A program made the translations under genes and the position numbers. A DNA stretch of 64,000 bases from Moniliella sp. 'wahieum' (lineage: Eukaryota; Basidiomycota; Moniliellomycetes; Moniliellales; Moniliellaceae): NCBI GenBank assembly GCA_003971905.1, contig RSEE01000004.1:1054001-1118000 (forward strand), in the 5' to 3' direction. The notes beneath the pieces are model-generated. The model was not told the origin of the DNA and searched no databases. It saw only the letters and a list, made by a program, of their open reading frames with translations. Positions 11,432 to 23,395 of the stretch are shown one piece after another. Numbering within the stretch: the stretch's first letter is position 1; each line of letters opens with the position of its first letter.

Positions 11432-12539
11432 CTACAGATGTGATGCAGAAGAGGAGGGGTACGGAAAGGGGTGGTAGAGAGACAGTGAGAGTACCAGGTG
11501 GGGTGGGGTGGGAAGGGACTCAGGGAGAAAGCCCGCCTCATCCTCCTTGCGCCGGTCTTCCATGCGCGCCTCCATCTTGGCAAACTCATCCAGCGCCACC
11601 TGTTCCTCTGGATCCAGTACCGGCTCGACACCCAACACCTCGGGGATGTAGTGCATCAGCATCCGCTCCACCCCATTCTTGAGGGTAATCGTAGACGAGT
11701 CACAGCCGCGGCAGGAACCCTTCAATTTCAGCCGCACAATCCCGTCCCCGCCCTCGCCCTCGCCAAACGAGCGAACTCAACGTCGCCACCATCTTCTTGC
11801 AGCGCAGGACGCACCCGCGTGTCCAGCAGCTCCTTGACCATCGCCACCGTCTCTGAGTCCGTGTCGAGGATCTCCGTGTTGGCGGACGAGCCAGAGGGCT
11901 GGCCCTCGACAAACAGCGGGTGACCGGCAGTAAAGTATTCCATGATTTGAGCAAAGATTTCCGGCTTGAGTTCGGCCCAGGACGTTTCGGGCGTCTTGGA
12001 CACGGTAACAAAGTCGGGGCCATAGAAAACGGAGGCGACACCCGGGATTTGGAAGAGCTGCTTGGCCAGCGGCGAAGGGCTGTCGAATCAGAACCGCACA
12101 CACAAACAACAGCCAGTCAGTATTTGGTCGGCATGGTAAGGGGCAAAGGAGACAGTAAGCTTACCGAGCCGCCTTGATGTCGAGAAACTCGGCAAAGCCT
12201 TGGTCCATGACCGGCACGCCGGGCAAAAACTTGATCGAGTCTTGGTTCGGCGTCGCCTCAGTCTTGATGAAGATCGATCGAGCTGGGGAGAAGAACAGGG
12301 AGGTCAGCGGGATGCCATTGGCGTGCGCAGAGAGAAAACCAGGATACGACTTACTCTGGCTGGCCAGCCAAGGCACACGACGGGTAGGGGTTGGTGTTGG
12401 GCGGGCGGAAGGACGAAGGAGGTGGGTGGAGTAGGCGGCGACCAGCCGGGCGGAGGGGCGCGCGAGCGAGGCTGAGCGCCGGACGGAGTGCAGAGTGGCG
12501 AACGGCAGCAAGGCCAGTCATAGTGGCGGGGAGCGGCAT
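11432..12539 (-). CDS. NFU1: NFU1 mitochondrial Fe-S cluster scaffold
   Basis: Late-acting mitochondrial iron-sulfur scaffold that delivers 4Fe-4S clusters to lipoyl synthase and succinate dehydrogenase. Exons: start (ATG 12539 or 12521) to 12353; an intron ending just before [20 protein letters not shown] (donor GTAAGT, acceptor CCCCAG); then to 12165; intron 12080-12164; then 12079 to the stop at 11432. The N-terminal Nfu domain continues with [19 protein letters not shown] and FVTVSKT. The C-terminal NifU domain reads [19 protein letters not shown] and [19 protein letters not shown], with the CxxC cluster ligands (C-R-G-C). A missing T in the run at 11765-11767 splits the domain between GGDVEF and [12 protein letters not shown]. 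The mitochondrial presequence is Arg/Ser/Ala-rich but lies in a different frame from the ATG, so one more indel is expected there. The tail below 11560 may be partly an unspliced intron. Confidence 0.9.
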
Positions 12540-12796
12540 GGCAACAAAAGGGGGAGACAGGGCGGTGGTGCACGAGAAAGACCCAAGCCCAGCTGGCAAC
12601 GAAGGACGTCGGTGGCGTTCTTTCTAGCGACGTGATATGGGACAGGTTGCACACAAGATGTGATCCATGCCGTCACTGTAGTCGGTGATCACCGTGGCCT
12701 GGCGCCGACGGTGCGGAAGGATGCGCTTTCGGAGTTTAAAAAAAGGCGGTAATTGTGTTGGATAACCCTACTCGTCCACGCATGCTGAGTAGTTGC

Positions 12797-12838
12797 TGAG
12801 CGGTGACTCATCGATCATGGCTGACCGGTGACCGGTGA
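12797..12838. repeat. TGA-N4 heptad arrays (CCGG type)
   Basis: TGA-GCGG-TGA at 12797-12806, a TCA-TCGA-TCA block near 12808-12817, and then TGA at 12822, 12829 and 12836 separated by CCGG, CCGG and followed by CCGATTAA. Confidence 0.75.
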
Positions 12839-12908
12839 CCGATTAATTTTAATTGCCTAGGCCCTCTTACACGCTTCCTTACGTAACAGTGTCGCGTTGT
12901 ACGATCTA

Positions 12909-12936
12909 TGATGCATGATGCATGATGCATGATGCC
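12909..12936. repeat. TGA-N4 heptad array (TGCA type)
   Basis: Four TGA triplets at 12909, 12916, 12923 and 12930, exact period 7, with spacers TGCA, TGCA, TGCA and TGCC. Confidence 0.85.
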
Positions 12937-12964
12937 TGGCGCACCCCCAAAGCAGGACGGGGCG

Positions 12965-13018
12965 TCACGCGTCACGCGTCACCATGTCACAAGTCACAGC
13001 GGCGTCACGCGTCACGTG
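12965..13018. repeat. TCA-N4 heptad array (CGCG type), MCB-like
   Basis: TCA at 12965, 12972, 12979, 12987, 12994, 13005 and 13012 with spacers CGCG, CGCG, CCATG, CAAG, CAGCGGCG and CGCG, then CGTG. Each TCA-CGCG-TCA contains ACGCGT, the core of the yeast MluI cell-cycle box. Whether it binds an MBF-like factor is unknown. Confidence 0.75.
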
Positions 13019-13538
13019 CACCAGCCAAGCCCGATGACGTCAGGGACGGTCCTAGTACCGGCGTCCCCGCACCAGTTTTCATCGTAGCCTCGACGTCCAA
13101 CGTCCTCAACCCTCAACACACTCGACGCCCAACCTCTTCAACCCACGCAGCACAGTGAGCGGGTGAGCAAACGCCCGTTCTTGGAATGGCCTACCCTCAT
13201 TCTCTGCCGTAGCGACGCGCGGCACGCTAGTCCACGAGATGATTCAAAATCTTCATGCCTGTGGGAGGGCGGGGGTAAGAAGGCTGGGCCAGGATGGTCC
13301 GGGGGGCCAGAACCGACCCAGCCGTTCCCAGCGAAATCGTAGGAAACAAAACTGAGCTTTGCTCCTGTAGGTGACATGAGGGCAAGGCTAAAAGATGAGG
13401 CGTTATGTACATGCAAAAAGAAGACCCCGGTGGGCGACAGGTCTGCTATAGAGGAGAAGGTGAGGCGAGAGGCAAGAGGATGCGGGCGTGGGCAAGCCAT
13501 AATACAAGTCAAAAGTCCAGAGGTGAAAAAAGGGCAAA

Positions 13539-15149
13539 TTAGAATCCACCTAATGCACCTTCGCCCTCATCTCCAAACGAAGCTACAGTCGGAAGGGAAT
13601 GGCGTCGCTTCTCGCCTTTCTTCTTCTTCTTCTTAATGGGAGGGGGCAGGAGGACCATGGGTGTCGACTCGGCGCGATGGCCACAGTGTCCCCAATCCAG
13701 CGGCCGTACAGAAGCACAAGGCCCAGAAGCGCACACTGGACCCCGTAAGCTCATTGCTTGCACGTCCAGTCCTGTAGGTAGAGGGTTGGGAATGCAGGGA
13801 AATGGTGAAGTGGTCATGGAGGAGGACAGTGCGCGCCATGATCCGTCATTACATCCACCATCGCCTTCGCCGCGGCCAAGCGACAAGGAATCCCGGCTGC
13901 TATGGGGAAGCAGCTGGTGGTGGTTGAAGTGAAGTCCGAACCCGAGCAATACGATCCATACGAGACATTGTCGCAGAATGTCAAGGAATCATGGGACGAA
14001 GAAGGGGAAACCGACGGGGCTGCAGGCTGGTCCGGCACCTGTAGAGGTAGGGGGCAGATTCATCGTGGGTCAAACACGAAGAAGCCAATAATGGGGCTTG
14101 GCCTGCGGTCGGAGTCCCGGTCCTGGTCGAATCGGGATCCGACTCGACCGATCCAGAGGTACTGGGAAGAGAGGTGGAGCGCAGGTGGAGCGCACACGAA
14201 GCCAAGTACCCCTCCAACTGGAGCCAGGAAGCGAAGGCGATGGGATAGGAGTCCTATCATCCCCACCTGCCATCGTGATTGTAGAGCCTTGTGACCCATC
14301 AGGGCCTGGCATGCCTTGCATCTGTTGAAGCGCAGGGGTGGCGAGCGCACCAAAGGAGCGAATGCATGGTGTCGGCCAGTGACAGTTTCGGTTCGTGTCT
14401 TCAGCCATGGGAAACAACATTGTTTCCAGTTCACGTTCGTCCGAACGCGGAAGAGGAGCATCGAGGGACAGATCGGCCAGTACCAATGGTTGCAGCCGCG
14501 TCGAAGTATCGAACCCCACTACCTGTCCAGCTTGTAGACGGGTAGACCAGGACGACCCAAAGTAATCGAGCTGCGTGCTCGCCTTGGCCACGCGGATGGC
14601 CAACGGGAAGGAAAAGGGGTTTCTTCTTCGTCCGACACGACATCGTCGCTACAGTAGGAACGGCAGCGGCGCATACTCAGGTCGAGCGAGGACCCACGGC
14701 CCTGTGTGGATTGGATGGGGGTCCGGTCGTACGCGGCGCGCGAGTAGGTCCATCCGGACGCAGGTGTATCGCTGTGGTCAAAGCGGACGAGTTGGATGCG
14801 GGGCCGGTCTACCGCATTGGAGTGGTTGGGGTAGTAGCGAAAGCTAGGGGGGAAGCGGGACTGCAAAGAAACACAGGCAGTGTGGCTGAGAACGAGTTGG
14901 CTGGCACGTGCCGAGATACCACCTTCTTGAGGCACGGAACGCACGTACGGGCATGGCGGTGACGCGGGACAGCACCAGGGGAGGGGAGGGAGAAATCGAG
15001 TGGGGCATCGGAAAGCCTTCAGTACTGCTGCAAAGTGGGTCGGGATCAGGCTCAGGCTCAGGTTCAAGCTCGAGCTCATCGTCGAGTGCATCCGCAGTAT
15101 CGACTCGCAGCAGGGGAGCTACCGTATCAGACACAACAGAGGCTGTCAT
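13539..15149 (-). CDS. hypothetical Ser/Pro-rich protein, frameshifted
   Basis: Not recognised. The ATG at 15149 opens MTASVVSDTVAPLLRVDTAD, then an acidic Glu-Pro repeat (ELELEPEPEPDPDP) encoded by a GGCTCA-like hexamer run near 15040-15075. Frames then change near 14930 and 14540 through blocks such as AVDRPRIQLVRFDHSDTPAS, SYCSDDVVSDEEETPFPS and LVLADLSLDAPLPRSDEREL. The best C-terminal frame ends with a Lys run, PPPIKKKKKKGEKRRHSLP, and stops at 13539. No domain is visible. The composition (Ser, Pro, Asp, basic tail) suggests a disordered, perhaps nuclear or cortical protein, which is a guess. It could be two genes. Confidence 0.45.
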
Positions 15150-16601
15150 GGAGTGAAGATACCAGGTGTCAGCCAGGCCAGTGCAAAAGCATACGCGCAT
15201 GCTGGATGGCCGGAGAAAGGAGCGACGCACAGGGCATGGCCACCAAGCGGGGGGCGTGCTGGAGGGCACACGGGCAGAGCAAAACACAGCGCGCGCACGC
15301 CAACCAGGCCGAGTGCCGATACGACGATGCGGCGATGGGGACTGGCGCGCGCGTGGGTGCTGGTGCCCCTGCTGATGCTGGTGGGAACGCTGGTGGGGGG
15401 CAAAAGAGGGGCAGGTGGAGCGGATCGTGTGGCCAAATGACAAGGGCACAAATACTGGCCCACGTACACGTACAGAAGGTCATGCATTAGCGTAGCGCCA
15501 TTAATGCCATTAGTACATTAGCCCAGTCCGAACCCAGCGAGCGCCTCGCACGCTCTCTGACCAAGACAGCCCCCAAGGCCAGCGTAGGAAGGAGAGACGC
15601 CGAAGCGCCCCGTGCGACCCCTGTCCTGCTGTCCCAGACACACAGCTGCACCGACCATCGATCATCGCTCGCCAGATGACGAGGGCGCTGGCGCTGGGCA
15701 GCCTCCAGGCTGCAAGGTCTCAAGCCTGCCCCAGCTCCCCCGGCCACGCAGGCGCCATGCGATGGGCTTGAAGCGTTAAGCGTGAGAAGCTCGAGGGCGT
15801 GCGGCTGCCGTGGAGCCGATCTGGGGCGCACGCACAGGCGCAGTGTGCGACTTTCCCAGCTACCCCCCCCCCCCGCCCTGGTTGCGGCGCACGGCGGCTG
15901 TGGCCTGGTGGGGCCTGGTGGGGCCCGGTGTGTGGCCCGGGCACCAGTCCCACTCGATTCGCCCTTTGCCCACGCGCCCTATCCATGCCATTCCACACGG
16001 CTGGTTGCTACGCCTAGGCCACACGCCTCTCTTGTCCCGCAATTTCTCCTTCAAAGCCTGCCGGGCCGCCCACCGACTCAGCAACATCATGCATCAGCGG
16101 GCCTGCAACTGCCGCGCTGGGACAGCAGCCGGCTGTACATCGGTAACCGGTAGCTCTTCTGCAATAGATGTGTTAGGGTTGGGTCCTTGGCCTTATCTCT
16201 CCTACTTCCATCCATGTGAGGCCCAGTGGAACGCCAAGCGGGCTCCTGCTGTGTCCCCTTGAAGAGTCCCCTCCAAAAACACAGTCCCGAAAGTTGTCAC
16301 TCTATCCCCTGTCGAGAGGGCTATATGCAATTGTACACCCTTACTATACGAGTCGTATGCGGGCACCAATGAGCCCGAGTAGAGGAGGGAAGAGGAAAGA
16401 CACGACAAGACGTATGCATGCGATTCGACATTACTGAAAGAGGACGGTCCGTCTCCGACGGGTTCTCAAGTATCCACAAAGAAAGGAGCCCATATAGAGA
16501 GGAAACTGGGACAAGGTGGGCGACAGATGTGGGAGGTACGAAAGAGAATGCACTTTCGCACCGTAGAACCTAGTATACGCGGAGGGGGGGGATTGAGAAC
16601 G
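15150..16601. other. intergenic, no gene supported
   Basis: About 1.45 kb upstream of the 15149 start. It contains a C11 homopolymer near 15866, a TCA-TGCA-TCA heptad at 16087-16096 and a TAA-CCGG-TAG heptad near 16144. Open frames are present on both strands but show no family signature. Confidence 0.45.
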
Positions 16602-19600
16602 TTAATGCAACGACAAGGCAAGGTTGTGTGGACTTCCGATCACCTGGACCAGCTCGCCCAGCTCATCCACACTGTATCGGCTCACGGAGGAGGAAGTGGG
16701 GGCATGGGCGCATCGACCAGCGGGGCCGGCGTCGTCAGCTCCAGTCCCGAATGAATGAGAGGGGGGTAGCGGCCTCGGGACCGAGGATCCGGTTGGCTGG
16801 GCGCCAGGTGCCGAGAAGGAGATTTTGGCCGGCGCTGCGAGCGGCACATCCCACTTCTTATTGCGTGGTCCGCCCGCACCCTGCGGCCCCGCAGGAGACA
16901 GTGACCCAACAGACAATGGGACAGGATACATCCCTGTCAAATCCCCGAGCCCCGTCAGAGGTGCACGCTGTTGTGAGGCGGAGAAGCGGGTCCCTGGACT
17001 GCGGAAAGATCGGCATGGGACAGAGACATGTCCCTCCCGTTGGGCGTGCCGGCAACAAGGAAGGCGCGGAGCGATGTTTGATGGCTGTGGGGGGTGGAAG
17101 GCCACGGCTCCTGCCGAATCTGCTCTGGAGGGGGTGGAGAAACCCGACAACGGGCCCTGTGTTGCGAGTGGTCCGATCGGGTGGATTTAAGCTGGTCGGT
17201 TCCGAGCCCTTCAACAGGTTAAACCCCAAGCCAGATGTCGGCTCGGGACCCAATCCAGAGCTCGTAGGGATGCGCCCAGAGAGTATGGGGGCACCGGACA
17301 GTAAACCAGCCTCACTTCTTGACGACTGTGGTGGCAGAAGAGTCGGGAGATTTGGCGACGTGACAGAGACAGAGGGTACTTGACCAGGCTGGCTCGAGGA
17401 CACGGGAGGTTGTGAAAGATTGGCTGTAGGTAGAGAACGAGGGGCAGCGCATGGGGACGAGGGAAGAACAGGATTCGAGTGAGAAGATGGTATAACTGTT
17501 GGGGTCTGTTTGGGAGAAAGTCTTGGTTGTGAGCGTGCGAACCTTGCGAAACATGGAGGCACTTCGTTTACGGGTCATCGCACGGATGCCTAGAGCACTT
17601 TGGGGGAGTGGAGGCGGAAGTTCCTGTTCAGAAGAGATCGCATTGTCCCCTCTGGACCCCTTGGAGGGTATAGTTGGAGCGGTAGTGAGACCAAGAGAGT
17701 TGGCCAACGCGGTAAATGCAGCTGGCGTCGGCATCGGCGCGGGTTTGGTCGTTCCTGGATTCTTGTCATCGACGACAATCTACACAGAGTCAGCAGTTGA
17801 AACGGTACCGGAGTGATGAAAAGCCTGATTCCAGACCGAGTAGAGCAAGAGCAGGCTAATCGATGTTTGGGGGGAGAGGGCAGCAGGGTTGAAACGTACC
17901 TGGGAGGCATGTGGTGCTGATTGTGCAAGAACGTGAGCCGAAGAGGGTGCCGATTGGGTCCGAGGTGGAATGGACACTGGCTCATCCACGGGTGTTCGCA
18001 TACAGGACGATCCAGCACCGTGCCCTCGACACCAAAGCCACGCCAACCGCGACGACTTGGTACGAGACGTTGGGCCTTCAGGGGGATGCTTGATGGCAGG
18101 AGGGGGCGCTGGAAGTGCGACCGGCGGCTGGTGAGTGGGGAGCGATGGTGTCAAAAGAAGACATGCCATTCGCGTCGACAAGGACGGGTTGAGGATGTAT
18201 CGTTGACGTGTGTGCAAACAATGATGGCGAAGGATTAGCCAAGCCGGGGATGGAGAAGTGTAACCCGCACTGAGGTTGGTGCGAATTGGGCCAAAGCTGC
18301 GGGGTCGGCGATGGCGTAGCCGTATTGGCCTTCTGGGTTCGGCATAACAGAGATGGACGGGTATTGTTCAGCCCAGTTTGGGACCGGAGGGGCAGGAAGG
18401 GGAGGCTGCCAAGTCGGGGGGCTGGGGAACCTTCGCTCTGGCTTCGTGTACGGGAAGTTGGGTGTTCAGAGGGCGCGCGAAGTACTCCCATCCGACTGGA
18501 AGACTTGGTCCCTCGAAGCGAGTCATGAGGGAGTGGGGTGTTGCTGCCGAGAGCAGAAGAAGGATTCAAGCTACACTTCCCCGACAAGGAGGATCGATGT
18601 CCATGTACGCCACGAGTAGTGGACGCACGCGAGACTGGGGGCCCTGAATGACCGGGTGAAGTCTCCCACATCTCATGGTCCTGTGTCCTTACCCGCTCCG
18701 GTCTGGTCGCAACCGGGGCCAACTTGCAGAATGAAACGAATCCCGAGCGGGATGCGGTAAGGATGGATGCCCCAGAGCCCGAGTCCCAGAAGAGAATAGC
18801 ATATCCTTCTCCCCAGAAGGGACGCGGAACCACTGCTTTAGGGGACCAATCTAGGCTGTCTATCCCGTGAGGGCGTGGACCAGGGGCACTCTTCCTGGTC
18901 GGACGGGACAGAGAGCAGCTTTGCGAATCTGTAGACCGGCACTGTGTATCTTCAGTTCGGCGGGAACCGCCTGTGGATCGGCGTGACCGGCAAATGCTTG
19001 AGACTTGGTCTGTGTCATGGCGCTGGGACCGAACGGGTAAATCCGGACGAAAGCCAGAATCGTCTTTGGCTCGAAGATCCAATGGGAAGGATGAGGATGA
19101 GATCGGGAATGGACAATGAAACTGTCGTCAGCGCGTTCGGTAGACCCTCGACCGCCGGCTCGTGAACCGGACCGGGATCGAAATGGCGCACGACGATGTA
19201 CCTCCAGATCCATTTCGTCCGAGCCCGACGCCGGAGAAAGAGACGAATGAAGGGCATCTTCGTACCGTTCTCTGCGCTTGGCACGTGAACTTTTCGGCCG
19301 AACTGACTCGGTCCTGCTTACTTTGCGACTTTCCAATGGCCGGAAAGGTCGATGGCTGGTACGGTTGCTCGATCTCGTCTCCTTGCATTGGTCAAACTCG
19401 CTGCGAGTGAGGCTGATAATGGTGCGGCGCAGATTCTTTTTTGACAGACTTAGCACGAGCACGTTTGGATATAGCAGAACAGATACGTACCTCGATCTCC
19501 TTACATTGGCGATCCAACAGTGCCCGTTGCCGTCTAATTTCGCCAGCCAGAAAACTGTCATGGGCGACGACACCGCTGTGGGAACCTGAGAGTCCACATC

Positions 19601-21955
19601 AACTGGGGGGCTCGGACGTTCTGATTGGAATCCGGTCCACCGGTTCGAAGTGGAAGAAGTCATGAACATCACATCTGGCTTAACATCTGGGACTGCTGAG
19701 GATTGCTGCCAAGAGCACCACCCTCAGGATGCGGATCGCGAGAGCTAGAAGGGTTGATCGACTGTGAGGGAGGAAAAGGCGGTATGACCCGATTGGACTG
19801 AGCTTTCCTCCGTCGTATCCCCTAATCCGTGACGCGCACAAGACGATTCGGGTGGCGAGGCAGTGGAGCTTTGCCCCATAGGGAGCTCGGACTGTTCCAC
19901 TGCTGTAGGGCAAGCATGCACCATGGAAGACGAATGAGGAGGCACAACCACCTTCGGCCACATAAGGCCCGGTCAGCAGCTGTTGGATTTCCTGAGGGAA
20001 GAGAGCGCAGTGAGGCAGTGTCGACCCTTTCTTTGTCCACCGCAGACAATGCTCTAGTCCTGGAGCTTGAGAAGCTGGGCCCAGCCAAGTCAACAATGGA
20101 TGTGGACTCGTGAAGAGGCCATCCAGCCTGCTCTCGGGAGCGACAAACGCATAAGATGATCCAAGGACACAACCATATCCGAAGGCGTGGTGGACGTCTG
20201 GGAAGGAAAGAGCTGGTGCTGGTCTAGCCCTGATGTATCCTCTTCGGATCTGGGGAAGGGGAACGGAAGAGGAAGACACAGACCTGGGAGGGCCAACTGG
20301 AGGGTGATCAGCCTTGGTTCCAGTATGGGGCATTTTCGCTTCAAGATCATTCACAGTAGTAGGGGAGGGCAGGCTATTGGGTGCATGCGACTCAAGAGAC
20401 CGGGTCGTTCCTTGGTGGTGCTGGGTGACACGAACTGGTGACCCCGCAAACGCCCCAACAGGAGAGCCAAGGAATAACGATTCGTCGTCCGCGTCTGCAT
20501 CGGACAGGGGCAACGCAGGGGGAGTAGAAGTATCAGACTGGTCACCGAGGTGGGTACGAAGGCCCGTTTTCAGCGACAGGTTAGAGGCAGCCAAGCCGAG
20601 AGCAAACTCGTGCTTCAGGTGTTCCAACGGTTCTTGCCGCTGGGCCCGACGAGTGTCCCGAGCAGTCGGGCGCAGAGGCGAGCTGGCATCGGGTTCGAGA
20701 GACGGGTACCCATGGGAGCCCCCGACAGCGAAATCCGAAGAGCGCAGTGCCTTTCGGATCTGGCGCGGCGTACACGAGTCGTCAGAAGGCTCGTCAAATT
20801 CGAATGTGCGGCGATACGGAGAAGGGAAGGGATCATTAGACAGGGCGGCGGTCCATGGCTCCGAGCGCAAGGGGGCGGTGTAGACTGCTGAGAACCGGGC
20901 TGGGACGATCTCCATCGGGGGTGAGCAGGGAACCGTGAGGGGGAGAATGGCGCTGCCGGTGACTCGATTGCGGAAACGGTTTGTGGTGAACGACCATCCA
21001 GTCCCTGCCAAACGGGGAGGGCCAACCGGGCTTGGATGCGGTCGAGGGGTACGAGGAGTAGATGGGGACACGGCATCGACGCTGAAATGGTCGAGGCAGG
21101 GGGCGATAGTAGGTGAAGACTTGTGAGGGAGTCCCGCCTCATCTATGGTGGATCCTGCGCTGCCTTCGGGCAGGCGGGGGAGGAAACCACTAGGAGGGGG
21201 ATGAAGGACGCCAGGGCCGTGGGGCAAAGGTATTTGAATCTGAGTATTGGGCAACACGGATCTGGGCTGGTCCAAGTAAGGCGAGGGGCTGCGGCCGAGG
21301 GCTGTATGCTTGGCCGAAACAAGAACCAGCCCTTTCAGCCCGGCACCGGGCCTTCGCTCAAGAATACGTGACGATGATGTGTGGGAGGCGGATGGAGACG
21401 GTGCCAAAGCTCCAGCACGATCCGAGGAAGGGGCCGAGCTCCCTGTCGAACCTGACGGGTCGCAGGCATGACCAACATCAACAGGATCCTGGATCCCTCT
21501 GGCGGAAGGCCATGTGGCGGAGAGGGGGTCGTGTCGTTGGGAAAGATAGGAACGGGAAAGGCATTCAAAAGGGGTGTCAGAGCATGCGCCGCCTGTTCCA
21601 ACACCGACGCCGAGTCGGGAGAGTGAAATGCGCGGCTGGACTGGTCGTCCCGCGTATTTCCGTCGGCCGGAGCAGCTCCGACCCTGGCCTGGCGCGCTCT
21701 GGCGGGGGTCAGAAGAAACATGCGGGGTTGAGTCAAGGGTGGGAAAAGTAGGAGAACGTGTGTGCTCTTCACCCAGACGACCCTGGGGGGGATGGGCAGG
21801 ACGCAGGGGCATCCATGCCGGGATGGGACGGAGGCGCGGAAGCAAGTTGGAGTGTACGGGTGGGAAAGAGGGCTGGCGGCGCCAGAAGCGGGGGCAAAGG
21901 CTACCCCCACGGCACCAGGGCCTCGGCCGCGACGCACAGAAGGAGGAAGAGCCAT
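16602..21955 (-). CDS. large hypothetical Ser/Pro-rich protein, frameshifted
   Basis: Not recognised; probably one gene of about 1,700 residues, though two cannot be excluded. The ATG at 21955 opens MALPPSVRRGRGP. Good coding blocks then alternate between frames, for example DQSSRAFHSPDSASVLEQAA (about 21640), PLSDADADDESLFLGSPVGA (about 20500-20440) and TRALSAVDKERVDTASLRSL (about 20050). A short coiled-coil-like stretch at about 19560-19492, HDSFLAGEIRRQRALLDRQC, ends at a GTACGT donor. Unbroken coding runs from 19082 to 18078. A clear intron at 17780-17899 (CAG-GTACGT...GTGTAG) joins in phase to IVVDDKNPGTTKPAPMPTPA, then AMTRKRSASMFRKVRTLTTK. The last frame ends SVDELGELVQVIGSPHNLAL and stops at 16602. 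The composition suggests a disordered scaffold or regulator. Confidence 0.5.
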
Positions 21956-22310
21956 GCAGCTTACAGGGCGAGCAGCCACCACAGCGGCGCCCAGCCAGTG
22001 ACAGTCGCCCGCCGTGGGGGCAGTGGAGGAGGGGCCCAGTGGTCTGCCGCTCCCGAGTGTCGGCCAAGGTGACGGTGAGCAGCTGTGCGCCTGAGGCCCG
22101 AGGGCCTGACACCGGGTTAAGCACTGCCGAGGACACAGCGTGTCTAACACAGGTGCTTCACGCGACGGGCCCTGCCTGGGCCATCACGCGCCTTCATCTG
22201 CCCTGTCCAGCGCAAACCCAAGCACACCTGTCACTGTCACATCCACATCACCTGCACCGCTGCACCGCTGTTGGCGCTGTTGTGCCGCCTGTTGTGGGTG
22301 TGCGAATCGC

Positions 22311-22332
22311 TCAATCGTCACGTCACGCGTCA
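22311..22332. repeat. TCA heptad array
   Basis: TCA at 22311, 22318, 22323 and 22330 with spacers ATCG, CG and CGCG, followed by CGTCGC. Confidence 0.6.
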
Positions 22333-22683
22333 CGTCGCATATCCTGGATCGTGAAAACCTGTACGCCCTCGGGCCCTCTCATTCTCTCAGGCCTCAGGCT
22401 GAGGCCTCTCAGGCTTGCCTCCGGCCTCGGGCCTCAGCACCTCAGCGGCTGAGGCTCAGGATGAGCGCGCTGAACTCTACTGAGCCAGGCTGAGCCTCGT
22501 GCGCATCGCAAGAATCAAAACGGCAACACGCCCCCCTCCCCTCCGTGAAATCTGCAAATGCACCACTCTTCCATCGTCTGTAGCGCCTAGGTGATCGATC
22601 GCGCGATGGCGCGTGCGTACATGAAGCTGAAAGTAAAGTGGCGTGGTCAGAGGTCAGAACCACTTGATACTTGAAGCTCTTGT

Positions 22684-22885
22684 TGAGCCAGGTGGCTCGT
22701 GCTTTGGCCAATGACCTAGTTCCGCTGTTTTCCCTCTCTCCTGTTTTCCTCCTTGTCCCGCCGCTTAGTCCCTGATGGCGACTCGCTGCTTGAGGTTCTT
22801 CTGTAGGCATTGAACTGGTTGCTACACTACTACCACCACCAGTCCGATTGCATCGCCCTCGAGGACCATCAGGACTCCAGGTCTC
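22684..22885 (+). repeat. dispersed element, copy A
   Basis: About 200 bp shared with 32271-32500. It starts with the small inverted repeat GAGCCA..TGGCTC, continues with GTGCTTTGGCCAATG, a TCTCCTGTTTT-type pyrimidine tract, GGCGACTCGCTGCTTGA, a (ACC)n stretch and GCGATTGCATC-like sequence, and ends GACTCCAGGTCTC. It is flanked on both sides by TGA-heptad-like sequence (near 22663-22685 and 22896-22935). No open frame is conserved between the copies, so it looks non-coding. Confidence 0.75.
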
Positions 22886-23269
22886 TTCATCAGCTCTTGA
22901 ACCCCTGATAATGCTTGAAACTTGACACTTGTACTAATAGCGACGTATACTAGTCTGGCAGACGGCGCGGTCTGAGCTACCAGAAGCAGATGAGCGAGAA
23001 CGAGATAACAAGTTGAGCGAAGAGATGGCGGTGATAGGGAAGAACAGAGTGGAATGCGCCAGTGGTGCCTACTATACGAGCGGCTTACAATTGGAACAAG
23101 GTGGAGGCGCCACGGATAGGACGCGCGGCGCAGGCTAAGCCTAAAACAAAACCTCTAACTAGTAGAGCAGTGCCACTCACAACAGCCACCACGGTACAAC
23201 ACACTTCAAGCTTCAAACTTCCAGACCTTCAACTCGGCACTTTAGCTAGCGAAGAAATAGCTTCCTGTT

Positions 23270-23395
23270 GATACATGGCATTACTATAGGAACTCACACA
23301 CCAACAGATGGGCAGGTCGGTTTGGCGCATCATTTGTCCCAGCGCTTAAGCTCTGAATGATATGTGGCTATACAGAGTAGAATACGCATAGCGCC
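23270..23395 (+). repeat. degenerate element, partial copy 1
   Basis: Shares GGCAGGTCGGTTT, TGTCCCAGC, CTTAAGCTCTG, AATGATATG and TACAGAGTAG-like blocks, in order, with 30455-30590 and 30860-31005. Strongly diverged. Confidence 0.5.

Larger units (their letters stand above)
12540..13538. other. intergenic upstream of NFU1, dense in heptad arrays
   Basis: No gene is supported. The stretch holds TGA-heptad arrays at 12797-12838, 12909-12936 and 12965-13018, and a local A/T-rich segment near 12840. It is the upstream flank of NFU1 and the 3' flank of the hypothetical gene ending at 13539. Confidence 0.6.

Noticed and set aside
12909-13018. CRISPR-like repeat-spacer array
   Set aside because: The period is only 7 bp, the host is eukaryotic, and there are no unique spacers of usable length.
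19680-22136. A single 818-codon minus-strand protein
   Set aside because: The long frame is open partly because of GC-rich composition; the coding sense (Ser/Asp/Glu-balanced blocks) moves to other frames before and after 20400, so I describe a frameshifted gene instead.
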